Positions 17,593 through 27,336 of a stretch of DNA of 64,000 nucleotides are shown here, piece by piece (within the stretch, counting starts at the first letter, position 1; each line of letters begins with the position of its first letter). Where the stretch lies: contig NZ_CP126170.1 in NCBI RefSeq assembly GCF_033170385.1, forward strand, positions 281,501 to 345,500, read 5' to 3'. Both the position numbers and the translations under genes were made by a program. Under the pieces are notes generated by a model, which was given only the letters and a program-made list of their open reading frames with translations, had not been told where the DNA came from and searched no databases. The DNA is from Xanthomonas rydalmerensis. GTDB taxonomy: Bacteria; Pseudomonadota; Gammaproteobacteria; Xanthomonadales; Xanthomonadaceae.

Positions 17593-17611
17593 ATATAAGT
17601 ATTGCTTATAT
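17593..17611. promoter_or_regulatory. inverted repeat 1 in the lysR-aceB promoter
   Basis: ATATAAG-TATTG-CTTATAT: 7-bp arms with a 5-nt spacer, in an unusually AT-rich stretch just upstream of the LysR start. Probably a LysR operator arm or overlapping promoter. Confidence 0.6.
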
Positions 17612-17617
17612 AAAGCA

Positions 17618-17638
17618 TTGACAAAACTGCTTTGTCAA
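17618..17638. promoter_or_regulatory. inverted repeat 2 in the lysR-aceB promoter
   Basis: TTGACAAA-ACTGC-TTTGTCAA: 8-bp perfect arms with a 5-nt spacer, centred 26 bp from repeat 1. TTGACA also resembles a -35 element. Spacing by about 2.5 helical turns is compatible with a LysR tetramer. Confidence 0.65.
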
Positions 17639-17690
17639 ATACATGCGCTGGAAGCACGGTGGAGCCCCGGAAACATCGAGGAATCCCCAC

Positions 17691-19334
17691 ATGTCCGCCC
17701 CCGCTTTCGCCGCCGCTCCCGACCCGTCCACGCGTTCCACGCCGGGCATTGCCCTGACCACGTCGCTGGCCGGCCAGGACGCCTTGCTGCCACCGCCGCT
17801 GCTGGCCCTGCTGGTGTCGCTGCACCGGGCGATCGAGCCGGAGCGGCAGGCGCGACTGGCGGCGCGGCGCGAGCGCCAGGCGTTCTTCGACGCCGGCGGC
17901 CTGCCGGACTTCCGTGACGACACCCGCGCCATCCGCGACGGCGACTGGCAGGTGGCGCCGCTGCCGGAGGCGCTGCAGGACCGCCGGGTCGAGATCACCG
18001 GCCCGACCGATCCGAAGATGGTCATCAACGCGCTGAACTCCGGCGCCAAGGTGTACATGGCCGACTTCGAGGACTCGACCGCGCCGACCTGGCGCAACCT
18101 GGTCGCCGGCCAGCGCGCGCTGGCCGAGGCGGTGGCCGGTACCCTGACCTTCACCGCGCCGGCCGCGCGCGACGGCAGCCCGGGCAAGCGCTATGCGCTG
18201 CGCCCCTACGAGGAACAGGCGGTGCTGATCGTGCGCCCGCGCGGCTGGCACCTGGACGAGAAGCACGTGCTGGTCGACGGCCAGCCGCTGGCCGGCGGCC
18301 TGTTCGACGCGGCGCTGTTCGCCTTCCACAACGGCCGCGCGCTGCAGGCCAAGGACCGCGGCCCGTACCTGTACCTGCCCAAGCTGCAGTCGATGGAGGA
18401 AGCGGCGCTGTGGGAGACCGCGCTGGCCCACGTCGAGGACATGCTCGGCCTGCCGCAGGGCCAGATCAAGGTCACCGTGCTGATCGAGACGCTGCCGGCG
18501 GTGTTCGAGATGGACGAGATCCTGCACGCGCTGCGCGGCCGCATCGTCGGCCTGAACTGCGGCCGCTGGGACTACATCTTTTCCTACCTGAAGACCTTCC
18601 GCCGGCATCCGGACCGGGTGCTGCCCGAGCGCGGCCAGGTGACCATGACCCAGCCGTTCCTGAAGGCGTATTCGGAACTGCTGATCCGCACCTGCCACCG
18701 CCGCGGCGCGCATGCGATGGGCGGCATGGCCGCGCAGATCCCGATCAGCCACGACGAGGCGGCCAACGAGCAGGCGATGGCGCGGGTGCGCGCGGACAAG
18801 CTGCGCGAAGTCACCGCCGGCCACGACGGCACCTGGGTGGCGCACCCGGCGCTGATCCCGATCGCCCGGTCGGTGTTCGACGAGCACATGCGCACGCCGA
18901 ACCAGCACGCGGTGCGCCGCGAGGACGTGCAGGCCGACCGCGACACGCTGATCGCCCCGTCCGCCGGCACCATCACTCGCGCCGGCTTCGAGGGCAACAT
19001 CGAAGTGTGCGTGCGCTACCTGGCGGCGTGGCTGGACGGCAACGGCTGTGTGCCGATCCACCACCTGATGGAGGACGCCGCCACCGCCGAGATCAGCCGC
19101 AGCCAGCTGTGGCAGTGGCTGCATGTGGGCGGCCTGCACCTGGACGACGGCACCGCCATCGACTTCGCCCTGTTCGACGCCTGCCTGCGGCAGTTGCCGG
19201 CGCGGCTGGGCGAGCGCGCGCTGCTGCCGGGCGGCGCGCGGGTGGACGAGGCGATCGCCTTGCTCGACCGCCTGACCCGCGACGAAGAGCTTGCCGATTT
19301 TCTGACCTTGCCGGCCTATCAGTTGATTGATTGA
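17691..19334 (+). CDS. aceB: malate synthase A
   Basis: Condenses glyoxylate with acetyl-CoA to malate in the glyoxylate shunt; 547 aa, close to the usual size of MS-A (about 530). Family blocks are clear: ITGPTDPKMVINALNSGAK, VYMADFEDSTAPTW, the signature KDRGPYLYLPKLQ, and GLNCGRWDYIFSYLKTF. ATG 17691 is preceded by GAGGA. It is the first gene of aceBA and would be needed when acetyl-CoA-yielding substrates such as the aromatics at 44-64 kb are used. Confidence 0.95.
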   Translation: MSAPAFAAAPDPSTRSTPGIALTTSLAGQDALLPPPLLALLVSLHRAIEPERQARLAARRERQAFFDAGGLPDFRDDTRAIRDGDWQVAPLPEALQDRRVEITGPTDPKMVINALNSGAKVYMADFEDSTAPTWRNLVAGQRALAEAVAGTLTFTAPAARDGSPGKRYALRPYEEQAVLIVRPRGWHLDEKHVLVDGQPLAGGLFDAALFAFHNGRALQAKDRGPYLYLPKLQSMEEAALWETALAHVEDMLGLPQGQIKVTVLIETLPAVFEMDEILHALRGRIVGLNCGRWDYIFSYLKTFRRHPDRVLPERGQVTMTQPFLKAYSELLIRTCHRRGAHAMGGMAAQIPISHDEAANEQAMARVRADKLREVTAGHDGTWVAHPALIPIARSVFDEHMRTPNQHAVRREDVQADRDTLIAPSAGTITRAGFEGNIEVCVRYLAAWLDGNGCVPIHHLMEDAATAEISRSQLWQWLHVGGLHLDDGTAIDFALFDACLRQLPARLGERALLPGGARVDEAIALLDRLTRDEELADFLTLPAYQLID

Positions 19335-19336
19335 AC

Positions 19337-19368
19337 GCGGGGATTGGGGAGTCGGGATTGGGGATTCG
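19337..19368 (+). repeat. 32-nt dispersed repeat, copy 1
   Basis: A G-rich unit built on GGGGATTGGGGA and GTCGGGATTGGGGATTCG, beginning 3 bases after the aceB stop. An identical 32-nt copy lies 3 bases after the pobA stop at 56761. Confidence 0.85.
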
Positions 19369-19451
19369 CAAGGGCGGATGCCCGTCCTCCCCGAAGCCGA
19401 CCGCGACACCCCACCGTTTCATCGCTGCATCCATTTCGAGGAGAACGCCAG

Positions 19452-20747
<1,296 letters not shown>

Positions 20748-20795
20748 CCTGCAGCCAGACGCTCACGACTCGCCCCTCCCTGGCAGGAGGTGGGA

Positions 20796-20823
20796 AGCCC
20801 GGGTTCGCCCGGGCTTTTTTTTT
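20796..20823 (+). terminator. Rho-independent terminator after aceA
   Basis: An 8-bp stem AGCCCGGG / CCCGGGCT with a TTCG loop and a run of nine T. Confidence 0.95.
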
Positions 20824-20984
20824 GCGGCGCGCTGGCGCCGGCGGCGGGAAGCTGTCTACCGGGTGCGACACCTGGCCGCGGCGTCTCTTTGGCGACGAGA
20901 TTGGCTGTGAAACGTATCGTGAGCATCACGTGTAGGTGCTATGCTCCCCAGCCAGGGGCCAGCGACGTCACATGAGGGGGCCGG

Positions 20985-22028
20985 ATGAGCTGCGACAGCG
21001 CCGCATCCACCGCACGCGGCACAATTTCCAACGCTGCGGTCGCTCCGAAGCCGAACGAGCTGGCGGTGCTGACGGCCGCGGAATTGCGCCTGTTTTCCGA
21101 GTTCGGTCGCGCCCGCACGGTGCGCGCCGGCGATGTGCTGTTCCGCCGCGGCGACGGCGGCAGCGCCATGTTCGTGATCACCAGCGGCGTGATCGATCTG
21201 GATTTCGGCGAGGACCTGGTGGTCAAGCACCTGGGCCATGGCGAGTTCTTCGGCGAGCTGGGTCTGTTGATCGGCAACCACATGCGCAGCGCCGACGCGC
21301 TCGCCGCCAGCGATGGCGCCCTGGTGGAGCTGGACCACGACGACTTCCAGCGCCTGGTCGACCGCGACCCGGGCGTGGTCGCCTACTTCCTGCGCCGTAC
21401 CATCATGCGCGTGGTGATGAACGAGCAGACCCTGATCCGCCAGCTGCGCCGACGCAACCGCGACCTGGAAGCGGCGCTGGACAACCTCTACGCCACCACC
21501 CACCAGCTCACCCAGACCGAAGAACTGGTGCGCACCGACGAACTCACCGGCCTGCACAACCGCCGCGGGCTGATCCTGCGCCTGCAGGAGTGCCGCCGCG
21601 ACGGCCGTTCGCCCGGTCCGGGTCTGCTGCTGATCGACTGCGACCGCTTCAAGCACATCAACGACGCCCACGGCCACCTGGTCGGCGACCGCGTGCTGCA
21701 GAACGTCGCCAACATCCTGCGCTCGGTGGCCGGGCCGGACGACATCGCCTGCCGCCTGGGCGGCGACGAGTTCTGCCTGCTGGTGGCCGCCGGCACGGTC
21801 GAGGATCTGCGCCGCATCGGCGAATTCGTGCTCGCCACCGTGCAGAACCTGCTGGGCGTGCCGCACCCGGCGCCGCACATCTGCCCGGTCAGCATCGGCA
21901 TCAGCCGGGTCGACCCGCATTCGGACTGGAACGACTGGTACGCCAACGCCGATGCGGCGCTGTACGAAGCCAAGCGCCAGGGCGGCAATCGCCTGTACTG
22001 GCACGACCTCGCCTCCGCCAACTGCTGA
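20985..22028 (+). CDS. cyclic-nucleotide-binding domain / GGDEF protein
   Basis: A 347-aa signalling protein. Residues about 30-130 form a cNMP-binding-like beta-roll (VRAGDVLFRRGDGGSAMFVI..G, HGEFFGELGLLIGNHMRSA). A coiled linker (about 140-180) and a GGDEF domain follow, with the intact active site GGDEF at 259-263 (CRLGGDEFCLL). The inhibitory I-site arginine is absent (GPDD instead of RxxD), so no classical product inhibition is expected. It should make cyclic di-GMP if active. It is 28 bases upstream of the cyclase gene of the peptide-modification locus, so the two probably form an operon and the cyclase product may be sensed here. Confidence 0.8.
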   Translation: MSCDSAASTARGTISNAAVAPKPNELAVLTAAELRLFSEFGRARTVRAGDVLFRRGDGGSAMFVITSGVIDLDFGEDLVVKHLGHGEFFGELGLLIGNHMRSADALAASDGALVELDHDDFQRLVDRDPGVVAYFLRRTIMRVVMNEQTLIRQLRRRNRDLEAALDNLYATTHQLTQTEELVRTDELTGLHNRRGLILRLQECRRDGRSPGPGLLLIDCDRFKHINDAHGHLVGDRVLQNVANILRSVAGPDDIACRLGGDEFCLLVAAGTVEDLRRIGEFVLATVQNLLGVPHPAPHICPVSIGISRVDPHSDWNDWYANADAALYEAKRQGGNRLYWHDLASANC

Positions 22029-22056
22029 GCCACCGCGCCCCCGCCGAGCCGCCGCC

Positions 22057-24684
22057 ATGACCGACGCCCCCGCACCGCCGCCCGAGGTCCCGCAGCTCCG
22101 CACCCTGCTGCTGACCGACCTGTGCGACTCGGTGGCGCTGGTGGAAAAACTCGGCGACGCCAAGGCGGCCGAACTGTTCAAGCAGCACGACTCGCTGGTG
22201 CTGGAGCTGCAGCAACGTTGGCGTGGCCGCCTGATCGACCGCTCCGACGGCCTGCTGCTGCTGTTCGAACGGCCCATCGACGGCCTCGGCTTCGCCCTGG
22301 ACTACAGCCGCGGCCTGCACGCCCTGGGCGCGGCGCGCGCGCTGGAGCTGAAGGTGCGCGCCGGCCTGCACGTCGGCGAGGTGCTGACCTGGCGCAACAG
22401 TGACGCCGCGGTGCAGGTGGGCGCCAAGCCGCTGGAAGTGGAAGGCCTGGCCAAGCCGACCGCGGCGCGGCTGATGACCCTGGCCCGACCCGGACAGATC
22501 CTGCTCTCGGCGGTGGCCGAGTCGCTGACCCATCGCGCCGCGCGCGAACTGGGCGAGCGCGGCGAGCGCCTGCTGTGGAAATCGCACGGCCGCTGGCGCT
22601 TCAAGGGCATGCCCACCGCGCAGGAGATCTACGAAGTCGGCGAGATCGGCCACACCCCCCTGCGCGCGCCCAAGCCCACGCCCAAGGCCTGGCGCGACAT
22701 CCCGCTGTGGCGCCGGCCGGCGGCGCTGGCGGCGGAAGCGGCGCTGATCGCCGCGTTCGCGCTCGGCGCCTGGTTCGTCACCCGCCCGCAGCCGGCCATC
22801 GCCTTCGCCGAGCGCGATTGGGTGGTGGTGGGGGATCTGCGCAATCTCACCGGCGATGTCGCCCTGGACGACTCGCTGCAGCAGGCCTTCCGTATCAGCC
22901 TGGAACAGTCGCGCTATGTCAACGTGCTCAGCGATCTGAAGGTGCGCGATACGCTGATGCGGATGCGCCGCGATCCAGAGCACACGCCGTTGGATCGCGC
23001 CATAGCTTCGGAGATCGCGCAGCGCGACGGTGCGCGCGCCGTGCTGCTGGCCACCGTCTCGGAGGTCGGGGGACGGGTGCGGGTGAGTGCGGAAGTGGTC
23101 GATCCGCGGACGCAGGCGACCGTCTATGCCGAGTCCCACGACGGCCGCGGAGCGGGCTCGGTGCTGGCCTCGATCGATTCGGTGACCGCATCGCTGCGCG
23201 AGCAATTGGGCGAAGGCGAAGAGATCATCAGAAAGAATTCGCCGCCGCTGCCGAGCGTCACCACCAGCAGCCTCGATGCCCTGAAGGCTTACGCCATCGC
23301 GGTGAAGTACTTCACCCGGCGCGACTATCAGACCGCCGATCAGTACTTCGCCAAGGCGGCGGAGATCGACAAGGATTTCGCGCTCGCCTACATGGGGTCG
23401 ATGCGGGTCGAGATCTCCACCGCCAACAACCGCGCTGCGCTGCAGTATCTGGCCAAGGCCATGGCCTTGCGCGACCACCTTTCCGAACGCGATGCGCTGT
23501 ACCTGGATGCATGGGCGAGCGAACTCGGCCCGCACCCGTGGCGGCAGGCCAAGCAGAAGTGGAAGATGCTGTCGGAACTGTATCCGGACTACTATGCCGG
23601 CGCGGCGCAGTTCGCCTGGGACGAGTTCACCGAAGGCAATTACGCTTCCGCCGCGCATAGCGTGCAGAAGTTCGCGGTGCCGCAGAATCCGCTGCGCGAC
23701 GTGGCGGTGGAACTGCAGGGCCGCATCTACCTGGCGCAGGGCCGGTATGGCGACGCGCTGAACGCCTTCAAGCAGGCCGAGGAACTTGGTGGCTATCCGG
23801 CGACCCGGCGCCATGCTGCGGCGTTCGCGGCGATGAAAGACTATCCGGCGGCTGGCAGGATCATGGCGGCGCTGGCGGCGTCGGGAACGGCGCTGACCGA
23901 CCACTTCGAACAGATCTCCATTCCGCTGGACCAGGGACGTTTGCACGATGCCGCCGCTGCCGCGCAGGCGGCCGTGGCGGCGTCGGCGGATGCCGAGCCA
24001 GTGATCCGTTATCCCCTGCAGATCGCGCAGCAGGCGGTCGCCTTCGTTACCGATCCGCGCACGGTGGACAGGGCGTTGTTGGCGCGAATCGCCGGCGAAG
24101 CGTTGGAGCGCGCGGTCCACGGTGACGCCGGCGATCGCGACGACCTGATCATCGTCGCGATGTCGGCGATCCGCTTGGCGCAGCGCAGCGGCGACCGAAC
24201 GCTGTACGACCTGCACGCTGCGCAGCTCGCGTCCCTGGTCGCGGAGTCGGGCTTTCCGCCCATGACCAAGCTGCTGTCCTTGCTGCAGGCGCAACAGCTC
24301 GTCGACAGCGGAAATCCCACGCGTGCGGTCGCTCTGTTACGCGAACAGATCGATGGCCGGGAGCCGTACCAGCTCCATGTCAGCCTGCGTGACGCCTTGC
24401 TCGCGGCCGGCGAGAAGAAACAGGCCATCGCCGAAAACGACTGGCTGGTCGCGCGTCGCGGCCTGGCGTACATCGAGCCGACCGGCGGACTGGTGCTGCA
24501 ATCGATGAATGTCGCCGACGCGAACCTGGCGGTGCTGAGTACCACGGAAATCCTGGCCAGCCTTGGCGAGGCCGACCAGGCACGGCAGAAGGCGGAAACC
24601 TTCCGACGCGCCTGGGCCGGGCAAGCGCTACCGAACTATCTGGCGGTCAGGCTGGCGACGACGGAACCCGCCTCGAAACAGTGA
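22057..24684 (+). CDS. membrane class III nucleotide cyclase of a putative peptide modification system, with TPRs
   Basis: An 875-aa protein. Residues about 10-190 are a class III cyclase catalytic domain with metal-binding Asp in TLLLTDLCDSVALVE (about 21-25) and DRSDGLLLLF, ending ARLMTLARPGQILLS. One membrane segment follows (AALAAEAALIAAFALGAWFV, about 225-245), then a long periplasmic or cytosolic TPR-rich region (AIAVKYFTRRDYQTADQYF, ALNAFKQAEELGG). This matches what NCBI models call 'putative peptide modification system cyclase', defined by co-occurrence with a precursor peptide and a SagB-like dehydrogenase, both present here. Nucleotide product and target are unknown. The GTP/ATP-specificity residues look atypical (VGAKPLEVEGLAKPTA), so activity is not certain. 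Confidence 0.8.
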   Translation: MTDAPAPPPEVPQLRTLLLTDLCDSVALVEKLGDAKAAELFKQHDSLVLELQQRWRGRLIDRSDGLLLLFERPIDGLGFALDYSRGLHALGAARALELKVRAGLHVGEVLTWRNSDAAVQVGAKPLEVEGLAKPTAARLMTLARPGQILLSAVAESLTHRAARELGERGERLLWKSHGRWRFKGMPTAQEIYEVGEIGHTPLRAPKPTPKAWRDIPLWRRPAALAAEAALIAAFALGAWFVTRPQPAIAFAERDWVVVGDLRNLTGDVALDDSLQQAFRISLEQSRYVNVLSDLKVRDTLMRMRRDPEHTPLDRAIASEIAQRDGARAVLLATVSEVGGRVRVSAEVVDPRTQATVYAESHDGRGAGSVLASIDSVTASLREQLGEGEEIIRKNSPPLPSVTTSSLDALKAYAIAVKYFTRRDYQTADQYFAKAAEIDKDFALAYMGSMRVEISTANNRAALQYLAKAMALRDHLSERDALYLDAWASELGPHPWRQAKQKWKMLSELYPDYYAGAAQFAWDEFTEGNYASAAHSVQKFAVPQNPLRDVAVELQGRIYLAQGRYGDALNAFKQAEELGGYPATRRHAAAFAAMKDYPAAGRIMAALAASGTALTDHFEQISIPLDQGRLHDAAAAAQAAVAASADAEPVIRYPLQIAQQAVAFVTDPRTVDRALLARIAGEALERAVHGDAGDRDDLIIVAMSAIRLAQRSGDRTLYDLHAAQLASLVAESGFPPMTKLLSLLQAQQLVDSGNPTRAVALLREQIDGREPYQLHVSLRDALLAAGEKKQAIAENDWLVARRGLAYIEPTGGLVLQSMNVADANLAVLSTTEILASLGEADQARQKAETFRRAWAGQALPNYLAVRLATTEPASKQ

Positions 24685-24959
24685 ACGACCGTGTGCGTAC
24701 CCTCGGCGGTGAGGTAGGCCAGCAGCAATTCCAGGGCTTCCTGGATTTCTTCCTTGCTCGCCAGGTCCGACGTGCACAGGCAGGTCGGCTCCTCCAGCGC
24801 GGCAGCGGCGCGTTGCTCGGAAAGGCCGAGGCTACGCAGCGCCGCGCCCGGATCCTGCGCGAACAGCGCGCGGAAGTCGTCGTCGGTGGACAGAAGCGTG
24901 AGCAATTGCTGGGCGGTGGCGAGATCGAAGGGCGGATGCCCCTGCGGCTGATCGGTCAT
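24636..24959 (-). CDS. NHLP-type putative modified peptide (RiPP precursor)
   Basis: A 107-aa protein starting at ATG 24959 with AGGGGA 8 bases upstream. Residues about 10-55 form a leader-like segment with the NHLP/Nif11-style pattern FRALFAQDPGAALRSLGLS. After a Glu-Glu-Pro, Cys60 and Cys62 (TCLCTSDLASKEE) and Cys94 (VHCFEAG) mark the possible core. Families of 'putative modified peptide' in this setting are short, Cys-containing and encoded next to the cyclase and dehydrogenase, as here. The gene runs tail-to-tail with the cyclase and overlaps its last 49 bases. No product has been described to my knowledge; the role is inferred from context. Confidence 0.7.
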   Translation of the reverse strand: MTDQPQGHPPFDLATAQQLLTLLSTDDDFRALFAQDPGAALRSLGLSEQRAAAALEEPTCLCTSDLASKEEIQEALELLLAYLTAEGTHTVVHCFEAGSVVASLTAR

Positions 24960-25132
24960 GATGTGGTCCCCTGTTGCGATAGCGGTGGACATGCGATGCA
25001 CGCATGGTGGAGGTGCGGTTGCCACGGGTGCTCGCAGGAGCGACCGGGGCCGCGACGGTATCCTAGCAGTCCGGCATCTCTCCAACGTGGCAAATCGATG
25101 CAGCGCTCCCGCACCGCGGAAACGAGGGATTC

Positions 25133-26317
25133 ATGCGCCTGAGGCGCTGCGCCGTGCTGTTCGTCGAGGCGAGGGAAAGCGTGGCGTTCGACCTGGCTAG
25201 CCTGCTGCGGGGCGGTGCGGGCCTGCGTCGCCGGCGGGCCTGGGTCGCCCTGGCGCCGCACTTGGACGGCGAGCTCGAACTGGACGTGGCCGAGCTTCCG
25301 TTGCTCGGCCAGGTCAGTCCTACGGAATGGGTCGAGCGCGCACAACTGGTCGACCATGCGGACGATGCGATCGAGCGGGCGCTTGAGCGCGGCCTGCTGA
25401 TCGGCGACGACGCACGTTCTGCGGCGTTTCGCGAACGCGACGAGGCATTGCGGTCCGCGCATTGGTGGCCGGCTGCCGCCGTCGCGCACTGGGCGAGCCG
25501 TTGGCAGGGCATCGATGGGGTGACCGCGATGGAGCGCAACGGCATGGTGTCCGCCCCCGACCTGCGCCGCAAGCTGGGGGCGCCACCGCCCGAAGTGCAG
25601 GAGGTCGATTCCGGTCTCGCCAGGATTCCGCTGCCGCGGCTGGACGACGGCGCGTTCGAGGCCATGCTTGCGCGTCGCGTCACCTGCCGCAACTACGACG
25701 CTGCCCGCACGCTGCCGCATGCGCTGTTCCTGCGCATGTTGCAGCGCGTGCTGATGGCGCGGGCGACGCTGCGTGTCCAGGACGATACTGTATTCCTGAA
25801 GAAGAACGTGCCGTCCGCTGGCGGGTTGCATCCCACCGAAGCCTATCTGCTGGTGCGCCGGGTGGAAGGGATCGAGCCGGGGCTGTACCACTACCACCCG
25901 GTGGAGCATGCGTTGTCACCGTTGTCGTGCCCGGGGCCGGACATCGACGCATTCGCGCGTCTGGCGCTGGCCGGACAGCACTGGTTCGCCGATGCCCACG
26001 TGCTGGTGCTGCTGGCGCCGCGATTCAACCGGACGTTCTGGAAGTATCGCCAGCACGCCAAGGCTTATCGCGCACTGACCCTGGACGTCGGCCACATTTC
26101 GCAGGCGTTGTACTTTTCGGCGACCGATCTGGGGTTGGGCGCGTTCGTCACCTCTGCCATCAACGACGTCGATCTCGGCAAGGCACTGGGCCTGGATCCG
26201 ATGCGCCAGAGCGTCATGGCGATCTGCGGCTTCGGTTGGCGGTCCGAGCACGCAGCGACGACCGAGTTCGATCCGGCGTGCGACGTCTGGGCGGCGGGGC
26301 CGCCTTCGCGGGCCTGA
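25133..26317 (+). CDS. SagB-type putative peptide maturation dehydrogenase
   Basis: A 394-aa protein with a C-terminal nitroreductase/SagB-like FMN fold: RRVTCRNYDAARTLP (about residues 181-195), PSAGGLHPTEAYLLVRRV, PGLYHYHPVEHALSPL and AICGFGWR near the end. The N-terminal ~160 residues are a variable helical domain (WVERAQLVDHADDAIERAL). SagB relatives oxidise azolines to azoles in peptide natural products. The matching NCBI model name is 'putative peptide maturation dehydrogenase', seen in Xanthomonas with the cyclase and NHLP peptide. It is divergent from the precursor gene, sharing a 173-bp promoter region. No cyclodehydratase (YcaO) is nearby, so the reaction may differ from azole formation. 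Confidence 0.8.
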   Translation: MRLRRCAVLFVEARESVAFDLASLLRGGAGLRRRRAWVALAPHLDGELELDVAELPLLGQVSPTEWVERAQLVDHADDAIERALERGLLIGDDARSAAFRERDEALRSAHWWPAAAVAHWASRWQGIDGVTAMERNGMVSAPDLRRKLGAPPPEVQEVDSGLARIPLPRLDDGAFEAMLARRVTCRNYDAARTLPHALFLRMLQRVLMARATLRVQDDTVFLKKNVPSAGGLHPTEAYLLVRRVEGIEPGLYHYHPVEHALSPLSCPGPDIDAFARLALAGQHWFADAHVLVLLAPRFNRTFWKYRQHAKAYRALTLDVGHISQALYFSATDLGLGAFVTSAINDVDLGKALGLDPMRQSVMAICGFGWRSEHAATTEFDPACDVWAAGPPSRA

Positions 26318-26736
26318 GTGTCTCGCGACGGTTCGGCCGGCCGTCGCCATTCGGCGCCAAAGCATCGCAACCGCGGCGCTTGCGCAGCGAGCAGCTGAGC
26401 GATGGCGATGCGCTCGATCCGCGTGAACTTCTCACATTCCGCGCCGGCACGTGCCGGTGAGACATCGCGTTCCTGAGCCAGGAGCCGTGGCGCCCTGCGG
26501 AAGCTGGCCGTGGTCATGGGCATCGCCAGGGCCTCCGCCTGCGTGTCGAAGCGATGTTGATACGGACAAGGCCGCGTATCCGCCGTCGCCCGATACCGTA
26601 ACGATACTTCGATCGCGCCGCCATTGCGCCTAACGTCTGCATCGTCGGTTCTCGCCACGCCGGGATTGCGAAGCGCAGCCAGCGCCGACCCCAAGTCCGC
26701 CAGATCGCCTTCGGTCCAATCCTCTCAGGAGCACAC
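26318..26736. other. intergenic region ahead of the 26.7-38 kb cluster
   Basis: About 420 bases without a convincing gene; presumably the promoter of the beta-protein/protease operon. A CAGGAG ribosome-binding site lies at the end, before ATG 26737. No hairpin or operator was recognised. Confidence 0.5.
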
Positions 26737-27285
26737 ATGAAAAACATGACCTTGCGCAACAACACCAAGTACGTGGCCCAGTTCGTGGTCACCAAGGGCC
26801 AGCAGGTCGTCGCACGCATCCCGGGCATCGAACCCAATTCCTCGATGCTGGTGCCGACCGACAATGCCTACGAAGTGACCGCGACGGCGGTCATCGACGG
26901 CAACACCTACATCTCCGCGCCGCTGCAGGTGTCCGGACCCACCGGTTTCCTGGCGCAGGTGCTGCAGGTCAGGGCGCAGGGCACGTACGAGTTCAACGTG
27001 GTGGAGGTTCCCAGTCTCAACCCGAGCCAGTTGCAGTTCCAGAAGACCTGCCTGAGTCCGGTCACCTTCACCATCACCAAGAACAAGCGGCCGCTGCAGA
27101 GCGTGGTGGTGAACGACTCGTTCGAAGTCCAGTCGTTGGACATCAGCGACACGTACTACGTCTACGCCGTGGTCAACGGCGTCACCACCGACACGCTGAC
27201 CACCAGCAACCCGGAGTCCACCATCACCGCCAGTACCGACAGCAGCGATCTGGAACGCGGCTACGCCACGCTCGACCTCGGTTGA
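26737..27285 (+). CDS. beta-rich two-domain hypothetical protein A
   Basis: A 182-aa protein rich in Thr, Val, Ser and Asn, predicted to be nearly all beta strand. It seems to contain two similar halves: YVAQFVVTKGQQVVARIPG..EVTATAVIDGNTY (about 12-60) and VTFTITKNKRPLQSVVVND..YYVYAVVNGVTTD (about 108-155). There is no signal peptide. First gene of the cluster, with CAGGAG upstream. The neighbouring 196-aa protein shows the same two-half plan, so both may be subunits of one structure. No family recognised. Confidence 0.65.
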   Translation: MKNMTLRNNTKYVAQFVVTKGQQVVARIPGIEPNSSMLVPTDNAYEVTATAVIDGNTYISAPLQVSGPTGFLAQVLQVRAQGTYEFNVVEVPSLNPSQLQFQKTCLSPVTFTITKNKRPLQSVVVNDSFEVQSLDISDTYYVYAVVNGVTTDTLTTSNPESTITASTDSSDLERGYATLDLG

Positions 27286-27336
27286 GCACGTGTCCGGCCC
27301 GCATGCACGGGCCGGACTTCCTTCTGAGGAACGATC

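Noticed and set aside
24960..25132. Riboswitch or small RNA between the precursor peptide and dehydrogenase genes
   Set aside because: No conserved fold or strong hairpin was recognised; treated as an ordinary divergent promoter region.
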